Shown here: positions 1 to 5,997 of the stretch, in pieces
Position numbering within the stretch: position 1 is the stretch's first letter
Layout of the letters: each line of letters begins with the position of its first letter
Source of the DNA: JBMTVN01 sp046047235
Lineage (GTDB): Bacteria > Verrucomicrobiota > Verrucomicrobiia > Limisphaerales > JAHDYP01
NCBI GenBank assembly: GCA_046047235.1
Contig: JBJOII010000180.1
Span: 1 to 7,327, forward strand
Length of the DNA: 7,327 nt
Reading direction: 5' to 3'
Notes under the pieces: generated by a model
What the model was told of the DNA's origin: nothing
Database searches by the model: none
The model's input: the letters and a program-made list of their open reading frames with translations, nothing else
Made by a program: the position numbers and the translations under genes

Positions 1-474
1 CACCCGAGGCTGCGTCATCCTCGAACGCCCCGACCTCGTCCGGCAACTCGTGGAAAACCACGGCGCCAAGGATACCACGGCCCGCGGAACCGCCCTCGCC
101 CTCCACCCCAGCCAACTGGTCCAAGTCCGCGAGTTCGTCACCTCCATGCGCGCCAAAAAACCCATCGCCATCATCGATGCCTACTACGATGCCGATGGCC
201 AGGCCCTCTGCCCCATGGTCACCGGGATCAGCCACCACGTCAGCCCCTACGGCGATATCGAACCCTGCCCCGTCCTCCAGTTCGGCAAGGAAACCATCCG
301 CGATCAACGCGGCATCGTCGAAACGTTCAACTCCAGCACCTTCCTCAAGGACTTCCGCGAAATATCCGGCAAAGCCACCCGAGGCTGCGTCATCCTCGAA
401 CGCCCCGACCTCGTCCGGCAACTCGTGGAAAACCACGGCGCCAAGGATACCACGGCCCGCGGAACCGCCCTCGC
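1..474 (+). repeat. Direct repeat: 99-bp copies at 1-99 and 376-474 (375-bp period)
   Basis: Bases 1-99 and 376-474 match exactly by eye, with divergence at 100 (C) versus 475 (G). The offset of 375 bp is a multiple of three, so the duplicated protein block stays in frame. The window probably opens inside the first unit of a 375-bp tandem duplication, so more identity may extend upstream. In the first copy GTALA is joined to LHPSQLVQVREF, an order not expected in this family, where the GTALA block is followed by ELDAM near the C-terminus. Confidence 0.9.
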
Positions 475-520
475 GATACCACGGCCCGCGGAACCGCCCT
501 CGCGGAACTCGATGCCATGA
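2..520 (+). CDS. Radical SAM protein, C-terminal part (5' end outside window, 3' end frameshifted)
   Basis: The reading frame is open from the window edge, so the start codon and the CxxxCxxC radical SAM core would lie upstream. Visible here is a cysteine-containing C-terminal region: LCPMVTGISHH, then SPYGDIEPCPVLQF, then RGCVILERPDL. The two Cys-Pro sites and the glycine-rich stretch between them resemble the auxiliary Fe-S cluster (SPASM/twitch-like) regions of radical SAM enzymes. From memory of the family, AIIDAYYD...ALCP and GDIEPCP are typical of a radical SAM group found in Planctomycetes and Verrucomicrobia. The block TRGCVILERPDL to GTALA occurs twice in frame (codons at 2-100 and 377-475). 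After the second copy a 29-bp tandem duplication shifts the frame, giving the aberrant ending AIPRPAEPPSRNSMP and a stop at 518-520. The natural C-terminus continues in another frame to 714. It lies directly upstream of the terpenoid genes and may modify their product or an intermediate, which is inference. As written the gene is broken, or the assembly is wrong here. Confidence 0.75.
   Translation, partial: TRGCVILERPDLVRQLVENHGAKDTTARGTALALHPSQLVQVREFVTSMRAKKPIAIIDAYYDADGQALCPMVTGISHHVSPYGDIEPCPVLQFGKETIRDQRGIVETFNSSTFLKDFREISGKATRGCVILERPDLVRQLVENHGAKDTTARGTALAIPRPAEPPSRNSMP
446..503 (+). repeat. 29-bp perfect tandem duplication causing a frameshift
   Basis: The unit runs from GATACCACGG to CCCTCGC and occurs at 446-474 and again immediately at 475-503. 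A third copy is present at 71-99. The period is not a multiple of three, so the tandem pair moves the radical SAM frame by two bases and creates the early stop at 518-520. All three copies end on the same CGCCCTCGC string and then continue into three different sequences. This pattern fits slippage or template switching at one short homology, or an assembly error. Confidence 0.95.
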
Positions 521-714
521 CCCCACGCTTCAGCCAATGGCTCCCCGGAAAAGAAGTGCCCGAAAAACACTGGGCCTATAAACTCGCCAAACGATTCTGG
601 TTCTCAGACTTTAATGCCTACCAACGGATGGATGCCAATGCTGCAACCCGTGCCCGGGAACTCCAGCAATGCCTGTCCACCGATGTGAAACAGACGGAAG
701 CCAAAGTTAACTGA
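505..714 (+). pseudogene. Displaced C-terminal tail of the radical SAM protein
   Basis: This frame begins ELDAMTPRFSQWLPGKEVP and runs through KHWAYKLAKRFWFSDFNAY to a TGA at 712-714. Removing one copy of the 29-bp repeat at 446-503 joins GTALA directly to ELDAMTPRFSQ, giving one uninterrupted protein. From memory this is the usual ending of the family (GTALAELDAM... EKHWMYRFAKKHWFHDF or similar). I therefore read it as the true C-terminus put out of frame, not as an independent 65-aa gene starting at the ATG at 517. The stop lies 8 bp before the ATG of the next gene, so it is the upstream neighbour in the operon. Confidence 0.75.
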
Positions 715-722
715 CTCACCCT

Positions 723-2456
723 ATGCCCTACATCGGAAATCTAACCAAACCCTTCTCGCTCCCGCGCCCCGTCCCCATGCAAACCTGGCGCGAGGTCAAC
801 CCCAACTTCCCCGCCTCCTTCAAGGAACGAACCCAAATCCTCCAGGCAGTCCGACACTACGTCGCCGAGTTCAATCCCGTCCCCCCTCTCTCCACAGAAG
901 AACTCAAAACCCACGCCGCCCAAGTCATCACCGGCCTCCAGTGCTCCACGAACTACGCCGACTTCATCGGCGTCCTCATCAATAACGAAACCTGGCGTGA
1001 ACAACTCGCCTCCGTCCCCTACGAACGTAGACTCCTCCTCCTCCCCAAATGCCTCCGCGTCGAATCCAAATGCCCCGCCCCCTTCGACGAATTCGGCCTC
1101 CTCTGTAAACAATGCGGGCTCTGCTCCATCCAAGACCTCACAGTCGAAGCAGAAAAACTCGGCTACGCCGTCCTCGTCGCCGAAGGCTCAGCCATCGTCA
1201 TGAGCCTCATCCAAACCGGGAAAATCGACGCCATCGTCGGCGTGTCCTGCCTCAGTGTCCTCGAACGCGCCTTCCCCTACATGGAAGCCGCCGCCGTCCC
1301 CGGCGTCGCCATCCCACTCCTCCAGGACGACTGCCACGACTGTAACGTCGACCTCGACTGGGTCTGGGAATATATCCACCTCACCGCCGACGACAAAACC
1401 CGCCGACTCGACCTCACCCGCCTCCGCGAAGAAGTCGATGGCTGGTTCTCCCCCGCCTCGCTCGACGCACTCATGGGCGGTGTGGAAAGTGAAACCGACC
1501 AGCTCGCCCGCGATTGGCTCATGCGCGCCGGAAAACGCTGGCGCCCCTTCCTCACCGTCGCCACCTACCAGGCCCTCCACCCCGAACACACGGAAATGCC
1601 CGACGACCTCAAACGCGTCGCCATCGCCGTCGAATGCTTCCATAAAGCCTCCCTCATCCATGACGATATCGAGGACGGCGACTCCATCCGCTACGGTGAA
1701 CAAACGCTCCACGCGGAACACGGCATCCCCGTCGCCCTCAACCTCGGTGACCACCTCATCGGTGAAGGCTACCGCCTCCTCGCCGCAACCTCCATCCCCG
1801 GTGAACAACGCGCCGAAATGTGCCGCGTCGCCGCCATCGGCCAACGCGAACTCTGCCGCGGCCAGGGCGCCGAACTCCTCTGGGCCAGAAAACCGGAACC
1901 GCTGTCCTCCCTCCAGGTCGTCGATATCTTCCGACGCAAAACCGCCCCCGCATTCGAAGTCGCCCTCCGCCTGGGCGCCATCTACAGCGGACAACACGAG
2001 GAACATGCCGATGTCCTCCAAGCCTATAGCGAAGCCCTCGGTATCGCCTACCAAATCCGCGATGACCTCGATGACCTCAAAGCCGAAGACGCCACCAGCG
2101 ACGTCGATGGCCAACGCCCCAGCCTCCCGGTCGCCGTCGCGCACGAACGCGCCAAAGGCGAGGAAAAGGATTACCTCGCTCAGGTGTGGCGCCGCCAGGC
2201 CACCCCGGATGCCAGGCGTATCCATGAACTCTGCCAACAAACCAAGGCCGACCAACGCTGCCAACAACTCCTGGAAACCTACAAGGAAACCGCCGTGCGC
2301 TCCCTCGGCGAACTCGAAAATCCCAGCCTCAAAAGCCTCCTCCGCCGCGTCGTAGGAAAAATCTTCAACGAGATCGAAATCAAGGGCTGGTGCAAGGAAC
2401 AGGAACAACTCAACCGCGATAAACCCGCGAACGAAACCGCACACTCCCACGCATGA
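723..2456 (+). CDS. DUF116-polyprenyl diphosphate synthase fusion
   Basis: This is a 577-aa two-domain protein. Residues about 60-215 match the DUF116 pattern: RLLLLPKCLR, then Cys110, Cys117, Cys128, Cys131 and Cys134, then a later GVSC and Cys204/Cys207. The clustered cysteines suggest an Fe-S or other metal site. Residues about 240-550 form an all-trans isoprenyl diphosphate synthase: GKRWRP at 270-275, the first Asp motif DDIED at 314-318, Lys406 in RRKTA, and the second Asp motif DDLDD at 447-451. All Mg-diphosphate ligands are therefore present. The family condenses IPP with an allylic diphosphate. Residues -5 and -4 before the first Asp motif are Ala309 and Ser310, both small, which argues against an FPP-limited pocket and for C20 or longer products (inference). 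The usual RRG after the first motif is RYG (323-325). I see no Shine-Dalgarno sequence; the start at 723 is the first ATG, 8 bp after the upstream stop, with Met19 as a less likely alternative. It overlaps the next gene by ATGA, implying translational coupling. Confidence 0.9.
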   Translation: MPYIGNLTKPFSLPRPVPMQTWREVNPNFPASFKERTQILQAVRHYVAEFNPVPPLSTEELKTHAAQVITGLQCSTNYADFIGVLINNETWREQLASVPYERRLLLLPKCLRVESKCPAPFDEFGLLCKQCGLCSIQDLTVEAEKLGYAVLVAEGSAIVMSLIQTGKIDAIVGVSCLSVLERAFPYMEAAAVPGVAIPLLQDDCHDCNVDLDWVWEYIHLTADDKTRRLDLTRLREEVDGWFSPASLDALMGGVESETDQLARDWLMRAGKRWRPFLTVATYQALHPEHTEMPDDLKRVAIAVECFHKASLIHDDIEDGDSIRYGEQTLHAEHGIPVALNLGDHLIGEGYRLLAATSIPGEQRAEMCRVAAIGQRELCRGQGAELLWARKPEPLSSLQVVDIFRRKTAPAFEVALRLGAIYSGQHEEHADVLQAYSEALGIAYQIRDDLDDLKAEDATSDVDGQRPSLPVAVAHERAKGEEKDYLAQVWRRQATPDARRIHELCQQTKADQRCQQLLETYKETAVRSLGELENPSLKSLLRRVVGKIFNEIEIKGWCKEQEQLNRDKPANETAHSHA

Positions 2457-3343
2457 GCATGCGCGTTCAGATGCTCCAGGTGGCCGCCGCCTCCAGGAGC
2501 TTCCTGTCCGACTCGGCTCAACTCATCCAAAACCGCTGGCTCCATTCCATCGCCACCAGCGGATACGCCTGCGACCGGGCCGGTAACCCCGATGTCTATT
2601 ACACGCTCTTCGCGCTCTCCTGCCTCGACTGCCTCAAAACCGCCTGGCCACGCAAACCCTTAGAAACATACCTCCAGTCCCTGGGAGATGGCGCCTCCCT
2701 CGACTTCGTTCACCTCGGCGCTCTCGCCCGCTGCTGGGCCTTCGCACGACCCGAACTCGCACCACCCACGCTCCAAACCTCCCTCCTCCAACGCCTGGAA
2801 ACCTATCGCAAACCCGACGGCGGTTACGAAGCCGACCCCAAACTCAACCACGGCACAGCCTATGGCGCCTTCGTCGCCCTCGGCGCTTACCAGGACCTCA
2901 ACCGCCTGCCCCCACAGCCCCTCGAACTCGCCCGCTCACTCCAACAACTCCGCTCCGCCGACGGCGCCTGGAGTAATTTCCCCAATGCACCCCGCGGCGC
3001 CACCAACGCCACCGCCGGTGCCATCGTCCTGCTCCGTGAACTCGGCCTCCCCCCCAGCACCGAACTCGGTAACTGGCTCCTCGCCCAAGCCCACCCCCAA
3101 GGCGGATTCCTCGCCGTCCCCGGCGCCCCCATGCCCGATCTCCTCTCAACCGCCACCGCCCTCCACGCCCTCGCCGCCCTCCAATGCCGCTTGACCAGCC
3201 AGATCCACGAAGCCTGCCTCGACTTCGTCGATTCGCTCTGGTCCGCCGAAGGCGGCTTCCACGGCCACTGGGCCGATGACTACCTCGACCCCGAATACAC
3301 GTTCTACGGCCTCCTCGCCCTGGGACACCTCGCGCTGTCATGA
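2453..3343 (+). CDS. Prenyltransferase/squalene-oxidase repeat protein (alpha/alpha-barrel, beta-subunit-like)
   Basis: This 296-aa protein is built of the repeats typical of the terpene-cyclase/prenyltransferase beta-subunit alpha/alpha toroid: KPDGGYEADP (120-129), SADGAWSNF (168-176), HPQGGFLAV (214-222) and SAEGGFHGHW (264-273), each followed by a helix. The N-terminal PDVYYTLFALSCL and C-terminal DPEYTFYGLLAL resemble the closing helix of protein prenyltransferase beta subunits. Compared by memory with those enzymes, Asp229 is kept, but the zinc Cys position is Leu231 and the zinc His position is Tyr282, so zinc-dependent protein prenylation is unlikely. There is also no DxDD motif, so I do not call it a class II cyclase. 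It could be a partner subunit, a prenyl-chain binding protein or a non-canonical cyclase. No signal peptide or membrane helix is evident. The start overlaps the upstream stop as ATGA; a second ATG two codons later (2459) is possible. It overlaps the downstream cyclase gene in the same way. Confidence 0.85.
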   Translation: MSMRVQMLQVAAASRSFLSDSAQLIQNRWLHSIATSGYACDRAGNPDVYYTLFALSCLDCLKTAWPRKPLETYLQSLGDGASLDFVHLGALARCWAFARPELAPPTLQTSLLQRLETYRKPDGGYEADPKLNHGTAYGAFVALGAYQDLNRLPPQPLELARSLQQLRSADGAWSNFPNAPRGATNATAGAIVLLRELGLPPSTELGNWLLAQAHPQGGFLAVPGAPMPDLLSTATALHALAALQCRLTSQIHEACLDFVDSLWSAEGGFHGHWADDYLDPEYTFYGLLALGHLALS

Positions 3344-5133
3344 CGGTACCCTCCCACGATCAACGCAACGCCCTCCATACGGTCACACAAGACCTGCTCA
3401 ACCTCCGCTCTCCCGAAGGTCGCTGGACAGGACAACTCAGCACCAGCGCCCTCTCCACCGCCACAGCCGTCATCGCCCTCACGACCGTAAACTCAACCCG
3501 CCACGCCACGCTCATCCAACGCGGCCTCTCCTGGCTGAGCCGCAACGCCAACGCGGACGGTGGCTGGGGCGATACCACCCGCAGCCAAAGCAACCAAAGC
3601 ACCACCGCCCTCGCCTGGGCCGCCTTCGGTATCGCCCAAGCCGATGACAAGTTCGCCACCTGCATAACCAAAGCCATCCAATGGCTCACCCGCAAAGCCG
3701 GCTCTCTCCAAAATCTCGTCCCCTCCATCGAACAAGCCTACGGCAAAGACCGTACTTTCAGTGTCCCCATCACCATGACGCTCGCCCTCAGCGGCCGACT
3801 CGGCCCCCAAGGCTGGAAACACGTCCACCCTCTCCCTTTCGAACTCGGCGCCCTGCCACCACGCCTCTTCGGTGCCCTCCGGCTCCCCGTGGTCAGCTAC
3901 GCCCTCCCCGCCCTCATCGCCATCGGCCAGGTCATCCATCACTTCGCCCCCACTAAAAATCCCATCACCCGCCAACTCCGAAACTGGACCCGGACCAAGA
4001 CGCTCCAACGCCTCATCAAACTCCAGCCTCCCAACGGCGGATTCCTCGAAGCCACCCCGCTCACCAGCTTCGTCACCATGAGCCTCGCCGCCATGGGACT
4101 CCAGAACCACCCCGTCCTCCTCAAGGGCACCTCCTTCCTCGTCAATTCCGTGCGCCCCGATGGCTCCTGGCCCATCGATACCAACCTCGCCACCTGGGGA
4201 ACCACGCTCAGTATCAAAGCCCTCGCCCACCAATCCGAAATCCTCTCGTCCATCGATACCCAACCCACTCTCGACTGGCTCCTCCAACAGCAATACCGCC
4301 AAACCCACCCCTACACCCAAGCCGCCCCCGGCGGCTGGGCCTGGACCGATCTCCCCGGCGGTGTCCCCGATGCCGATGATACCGCCGGCGCTCTCCTCGC
4401 CCTCAAAATCCTCAGCCGAAAGCATCCCAACCCCCGTATCCTGGAGGCAGCAACACACGGCATTACCTGGCTCCTCAACCTCCAAAACCGCGACGGTGGC
4501 ATCCCCACGTTCTGCCGCGGCTGGGGCACCCTTCCCTTCGACCAAAGCACTCCCGAACTCACGGCGCATGCCCTGCGCGCATGGGACGCCTGGTTCCCCG
4601 ATCTCCCTGCACACCTCCAGCAACGCATCCGCCAGTCCACCACCCGAGCCTATCGCTACCTGCAAAAGGCCCAACAACCCAGCGGCGCCTGGCTCCCACT
4701 CTGGTTCGGCAATGAGACCGCCCCCGAACAACACAACCCCGTCTATGGCACTGCCCAGGTCCTCAAGGCCCTCGTTCCCCCGCTCCCCAACCTCCCACCT
4801 CCACCCGCCAACCTCGCCCTGCCTGCCGTCCAATTCCTGTTGTCGACCCAACACCCCAACGGCGGCTGGGGAGGCAATCACAATGTCCCCCCAACCATCG
4901 AGGAAACCGCCCTCGCCGCCGAGGCCCTGTCCGCCATTCCCTCCGCCGTGGATGCAACATCCAACGGCCTCCGCTGGCTCACCAACGCCATCCAAAACAA
5001 CCAGCACCATACCCCCACCCCCATAGGACTCTACTTCGCCCGACTCTGGTACTCCGAACAACTCTACCCCCTCGTCTTCGCCACCTCCGCCCTCGCCCAC
5101 AATCCCATCGCAAAGCCGCCGGACACCCCCTAG
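3340..5133 (+). CDS. Class II terpene cyclase, squalene-hopene cyclase superfamily
   Basis: This 597-aa protein is slightly shorter than typical squalene-hopene cyclases (about 630 aa). QW-type repeats occur along its length: SPEGRW (24-29), ADGGWG (72-77), PNGGF (231-235), PDGSW (273-277), PGGWAW (330-335), RDGGI (384-388), PSGAW (447-451) and PNGGWG (506-511). The class II catalytic acid motif DxDD is intact as DADD at 344-347, in the setting GGWAW...PDADDTAG as in squalene-hopene cyclases. NPVYGTAQVL (466-475) and IEETALAAEAL (520-530) are also superfamily motifs. The segment about 164-200 (PFELGALPPRLFG and the hydrophobic stretch after it) matches the region linked to monotopic membrane attachment in that family. 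Such enzymes protonate and cyclise a polyprenyl chain (squalene, or a C20-C35 substrate). The substrate here is unknown; the upstream synthase suggests a prenyl diphosphate or its derivative. The ATG overlaps the previous stop (ATGA). It ends with TAG and is the last gene of the operon. Confidence 0.9.
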   Translation: MTVPSHDQRNALHTVTQDLLNLRSPEGRWTGQLSTSALSTATAVIALTTVNSTRHATLIQRGLSWLSRNANADGGWGDTTRSQSNQSTTALAWAAFGIAQADDKFATCITKAIQWLTRKAGSLQNLVPSIEQAYGKDRTFSVPITMTLALSGRLGPQGWKHVHPLPFELGALPPRLFGALRLPVVSYALPALIAIGQVIHHFAPTKNPITRQLRNWTRTKTLQRLIKLQPPNGGFLEATPLTSFVTMSLAAMGLQNHPVLLKGTSFLVNSVRPDGSWPIDTNLATWGTTLSIKALAHQSEILSSIDTQPTLDWLLQQQYRQTHPYTQAAPGGWAWTDLPGGVPDADDTAGALLALKILSRKHPNPRILEAATHGITWLLNLQNRDGGIPTFCRGWGTLPFDQSTPELTAHALRAWDAWFPDLPAHLQQRIRQSTTRAYRYLQKAQQPSGAWLPLWFGNETAPEQHNPVYGTAQVLKALVPPLPNLPPPPANLALPAVQFLLSTQHPNGGWGGNHNVPPTIEETALAAEALSAIPSAVDATSNGLRWLTNAIQNNQHHTPTPIGLYFARLWYSEQLYPLVFATSALAHNPIAKPPDTP

Positions 5134-5180
5134 AACACCAGCCCTAACCCTCCCCAACCGCCCAACTCACGACCCCGCTG

Positions 5181-5220
5181 GGTACGGATTATTGGGACAG
5201 GTGTCCCCATAATCCGTACC
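5181..5220. repeat. 40-bp near-perfect palindrome (REP-like element or terminator hairpin)
   Basis: The left arm GGTACGGATTATTGGGACA (5181-5199) and the right arm TGTCCCCATAATCCGTACC (5202-5220) are reverse complements except for one position (T5193). Only GG separates them. The palindrome begins 47 bp after the last operon stop. No T-run follows on either strand, so it is not a classical intrinsic terminator, though it could still stop or protect transcripts. Long palindromes containing a GGGACA/TGTCCC core resemble the REP-type sequences linked to IS200-like (RAYT) transposases. That link is a resemblance from memory only. Confidence 0.8.
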
Positions 5221-5235
5221 TGTGCCTGCTAATCA

Positions 5236-5343
5236 TCAGGTTCCAGCGAGGAAAGGAAGCCGGCTGTTTTCGATTGCGGCCAGCAGTGCGGCCCTCTTCT
5301 GCCGGGTTGTTTCCCTCCCGTATTCCTGACCTGACCTCCCGAG
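5236..5343 (-). pseudogene. Possible C-terminal coding remnant
   Basis: On the - strand this frame reads LGRSGQEYGRETT, then RQKRAALLAAIENS, then RLPFLAGT and a TGA (5236-5238). It is bounded upstream by a TAA at 5344-5346. The Arg/Lys-rich helix-like KRAALLAAIEN stretch looks more like real protein than chance, but I recognise no family and see no start codon. It ends 15 bp from the 40-bp palindrome, so it might be the tail of a decayed mobile-element gene. Chance is a serious alternative. Confidence 0.15.
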
Positions 5344-5353
5344 TTACCATTGC

Positions 5354-5560
5354 TTAACTTTCACCTACTCCACCAAGGTACAATGCAGCCGGGGCGGATG
5401 GCCGTCCCGAGCTCACTGGCCCACGCACCATCGAAGTCCAACCAACGGTCGCATCTCCCGAGTTGCGTTCCCGCAGCGCCTGCGCCGCTTCCACTGACTG
5501 GGCCCAGCCGCGGTAGCTTCCAGTCCCGCACACCCAATACACCTGCGTCCGCTTTTTCAT
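5354..5560 (-). CDS. Possible small hypothetical protein (68 aa)
   Basis: The frame begins MKKRTQVYWVCGTGSYRGW and ends at a TAA at 5354-5356. The ATG is preceded by AGGGTGA (5564-5570 on the + strand), a plausible Shine-Dalgarno sequence 3 bases from the start. The first half looks protein-like (SVEAAQALRER), but the second half is low in information (Gly, Ser, Pro, Ala). I recognise no family, signal peptide or membrane helix. It may be a small gene, the start of a decayed one whose later part is out of frame, or chance. Confidence 0.25.
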   Translation of the reverse strand: MKKRTQVYWVCGTGSYRGWAQSVEAAQALRERNSGDATVGWTSMVRGPVSSGRPSAPAALYLGGVGES

Positions 5561-5652
5561 ACTTCACCCTTTCTCGCCACTGAGTTCCACCATCGTCGTG
5601 AATGCTGTAGCCATGACCATGCCAGCTGAACCGGGCACCTCCTCCATAGCCG

Positions 5653-5679
5653 CAAGATGCTGGTTACCAGCATGTTGCA
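5653..5679. promoter_or_regulatory. 27-bp near-palindrome, candidate protein-binding site
   Basis: The core ATGCTGGT-T-ACCAGCAT (5658-5674) is a perfect 8-bp inverted repeat around a single T at 5666. After one mismatched base on each side, GCAA on the left and TTGC on the right extend the symmetry to 27 bp. The centre spacing is too tight for an RNA hairpin loop, so dimeric protein binding (an operator) or a recombination site is more likely. No convincing promoter or gene start is next to it, apart from the weak small frame beginning at 5560 on the - strand. Confidence 0.4.
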
Positions 5680-5903
5680 TTTCAGATGTCGATTTGCAGA
5701 AGCTCTAAACCACACCGCCTCCTCGCTAACTTTAGGCCTAAGACACATATCGCAGACGGGACATATCCCACTCATTTCCAGCAAGTTACATCTCCTCATC
5801 GCGCCCACCTATTTCGCAGATTTGAACACCCGTTGAGGAAGGCTTCCGGCTTAAGAACAACTACGGGCTCCCCGTCCAGTTCACCCGAGGAATTGACCCC
5901 GGG

Positions 5904-5953
5904 AAAAACACATCGGCCGTGGCACCGATCCTTTCAGATCTGCACCACGGCCG
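5904..5953 (-). terminator. Rho-independent terminator of the Ig-domain gene
   Basis: Read on the - strand, the stem starts with CGGCCGTGG (complement of 5945-5953) and closes with CCACGGCCG (complement of 5914-5922). An inner GATC pair and a TGAAAG loop extend it to about 17 pairs, with two G-U wobbles and one mismatch. After a 5-base ATGTG comes TTTTT (AAAAA at 5904-5908 on the + strand). The stem begins 45 bp after the TAA at 5998-6000, the right place to end transcription of the - strand gene. Confidence 0.8.
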
Positions 5954-5997
5954 CGGTCTGTGTGGTTTACTAATTCTCTAGCCCGCCAAGGCAGCGC

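Larger units (their letters stand above)
5134..5997. other. Gene-poor spacer between converging genes
   Basis: These 864 bases separate the convergent terpenoid operon and the Ig-domain gene. They hold no confidently recognised gene. Base use differs from the operon, with mixed codon-like patterns and no C-ending bias. Contents I can support are a 40-bp palindrome (5181-5220), two weak - strand coding-like frames (5236-5343 and 5354-5560), a 27-bp near-palindrome (5653-5679) and a terminator (5904-5953). I see nothing specific in 5680-5900. Confidence 0.6.

Noticed and set aside
1..503. CRISPR-like array
   Set aside because: The repeats lie inside a coding frame, two of the 29-bp copies are directly adjacent without a spacer, and the third is 346 bp away.
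517..714. Independent 65-aa gene starting at the ATG at 517
   Set aside because: Its frame continues upstream as AELDAM and joins the radical SAM protein exactly when one 29-bp repeat copy is removed, so it is that protein's C-terminus.
1255..2355. Second + strand frame inside the synthase gene
   Set aside because: Its translation is Ser/Pro/Ala/Asn-rich low complexity, a frame shadow of the real gene.
1188..2450. Long - strand open frame opposite the polyprenyl synthase gene
   Set aside because: It is a shadow caused by the strong C-ending codon bias; its product is low-complexity Gly/Glu/Ala/Phe without domains, while the + strand has clear catalytic motifs.
3493..5157. Long - strand open frame opposite the terpene cyclase gene
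   Set aside because: Same bias effect: Gly/Glu/Val-rich translation without recognisable motifs, opposite a + strand gene with DxDD and QW repeats.
5181..5220. Classical Rho-independent terminator for the terpenoid operon
   Set aside because: The hairpin is strong but no T-run follows it on the + strand (TGTGCCTGC instead).
5557..5808. 83-aa - strand frame ending in an ATGA overlap with the small frame at 5354-5560
   Set aside because: It starts from a weak GTG, has a Cys/Trp/Arg-rich sequence without a recognisable family, and the overlap can arise by chance.
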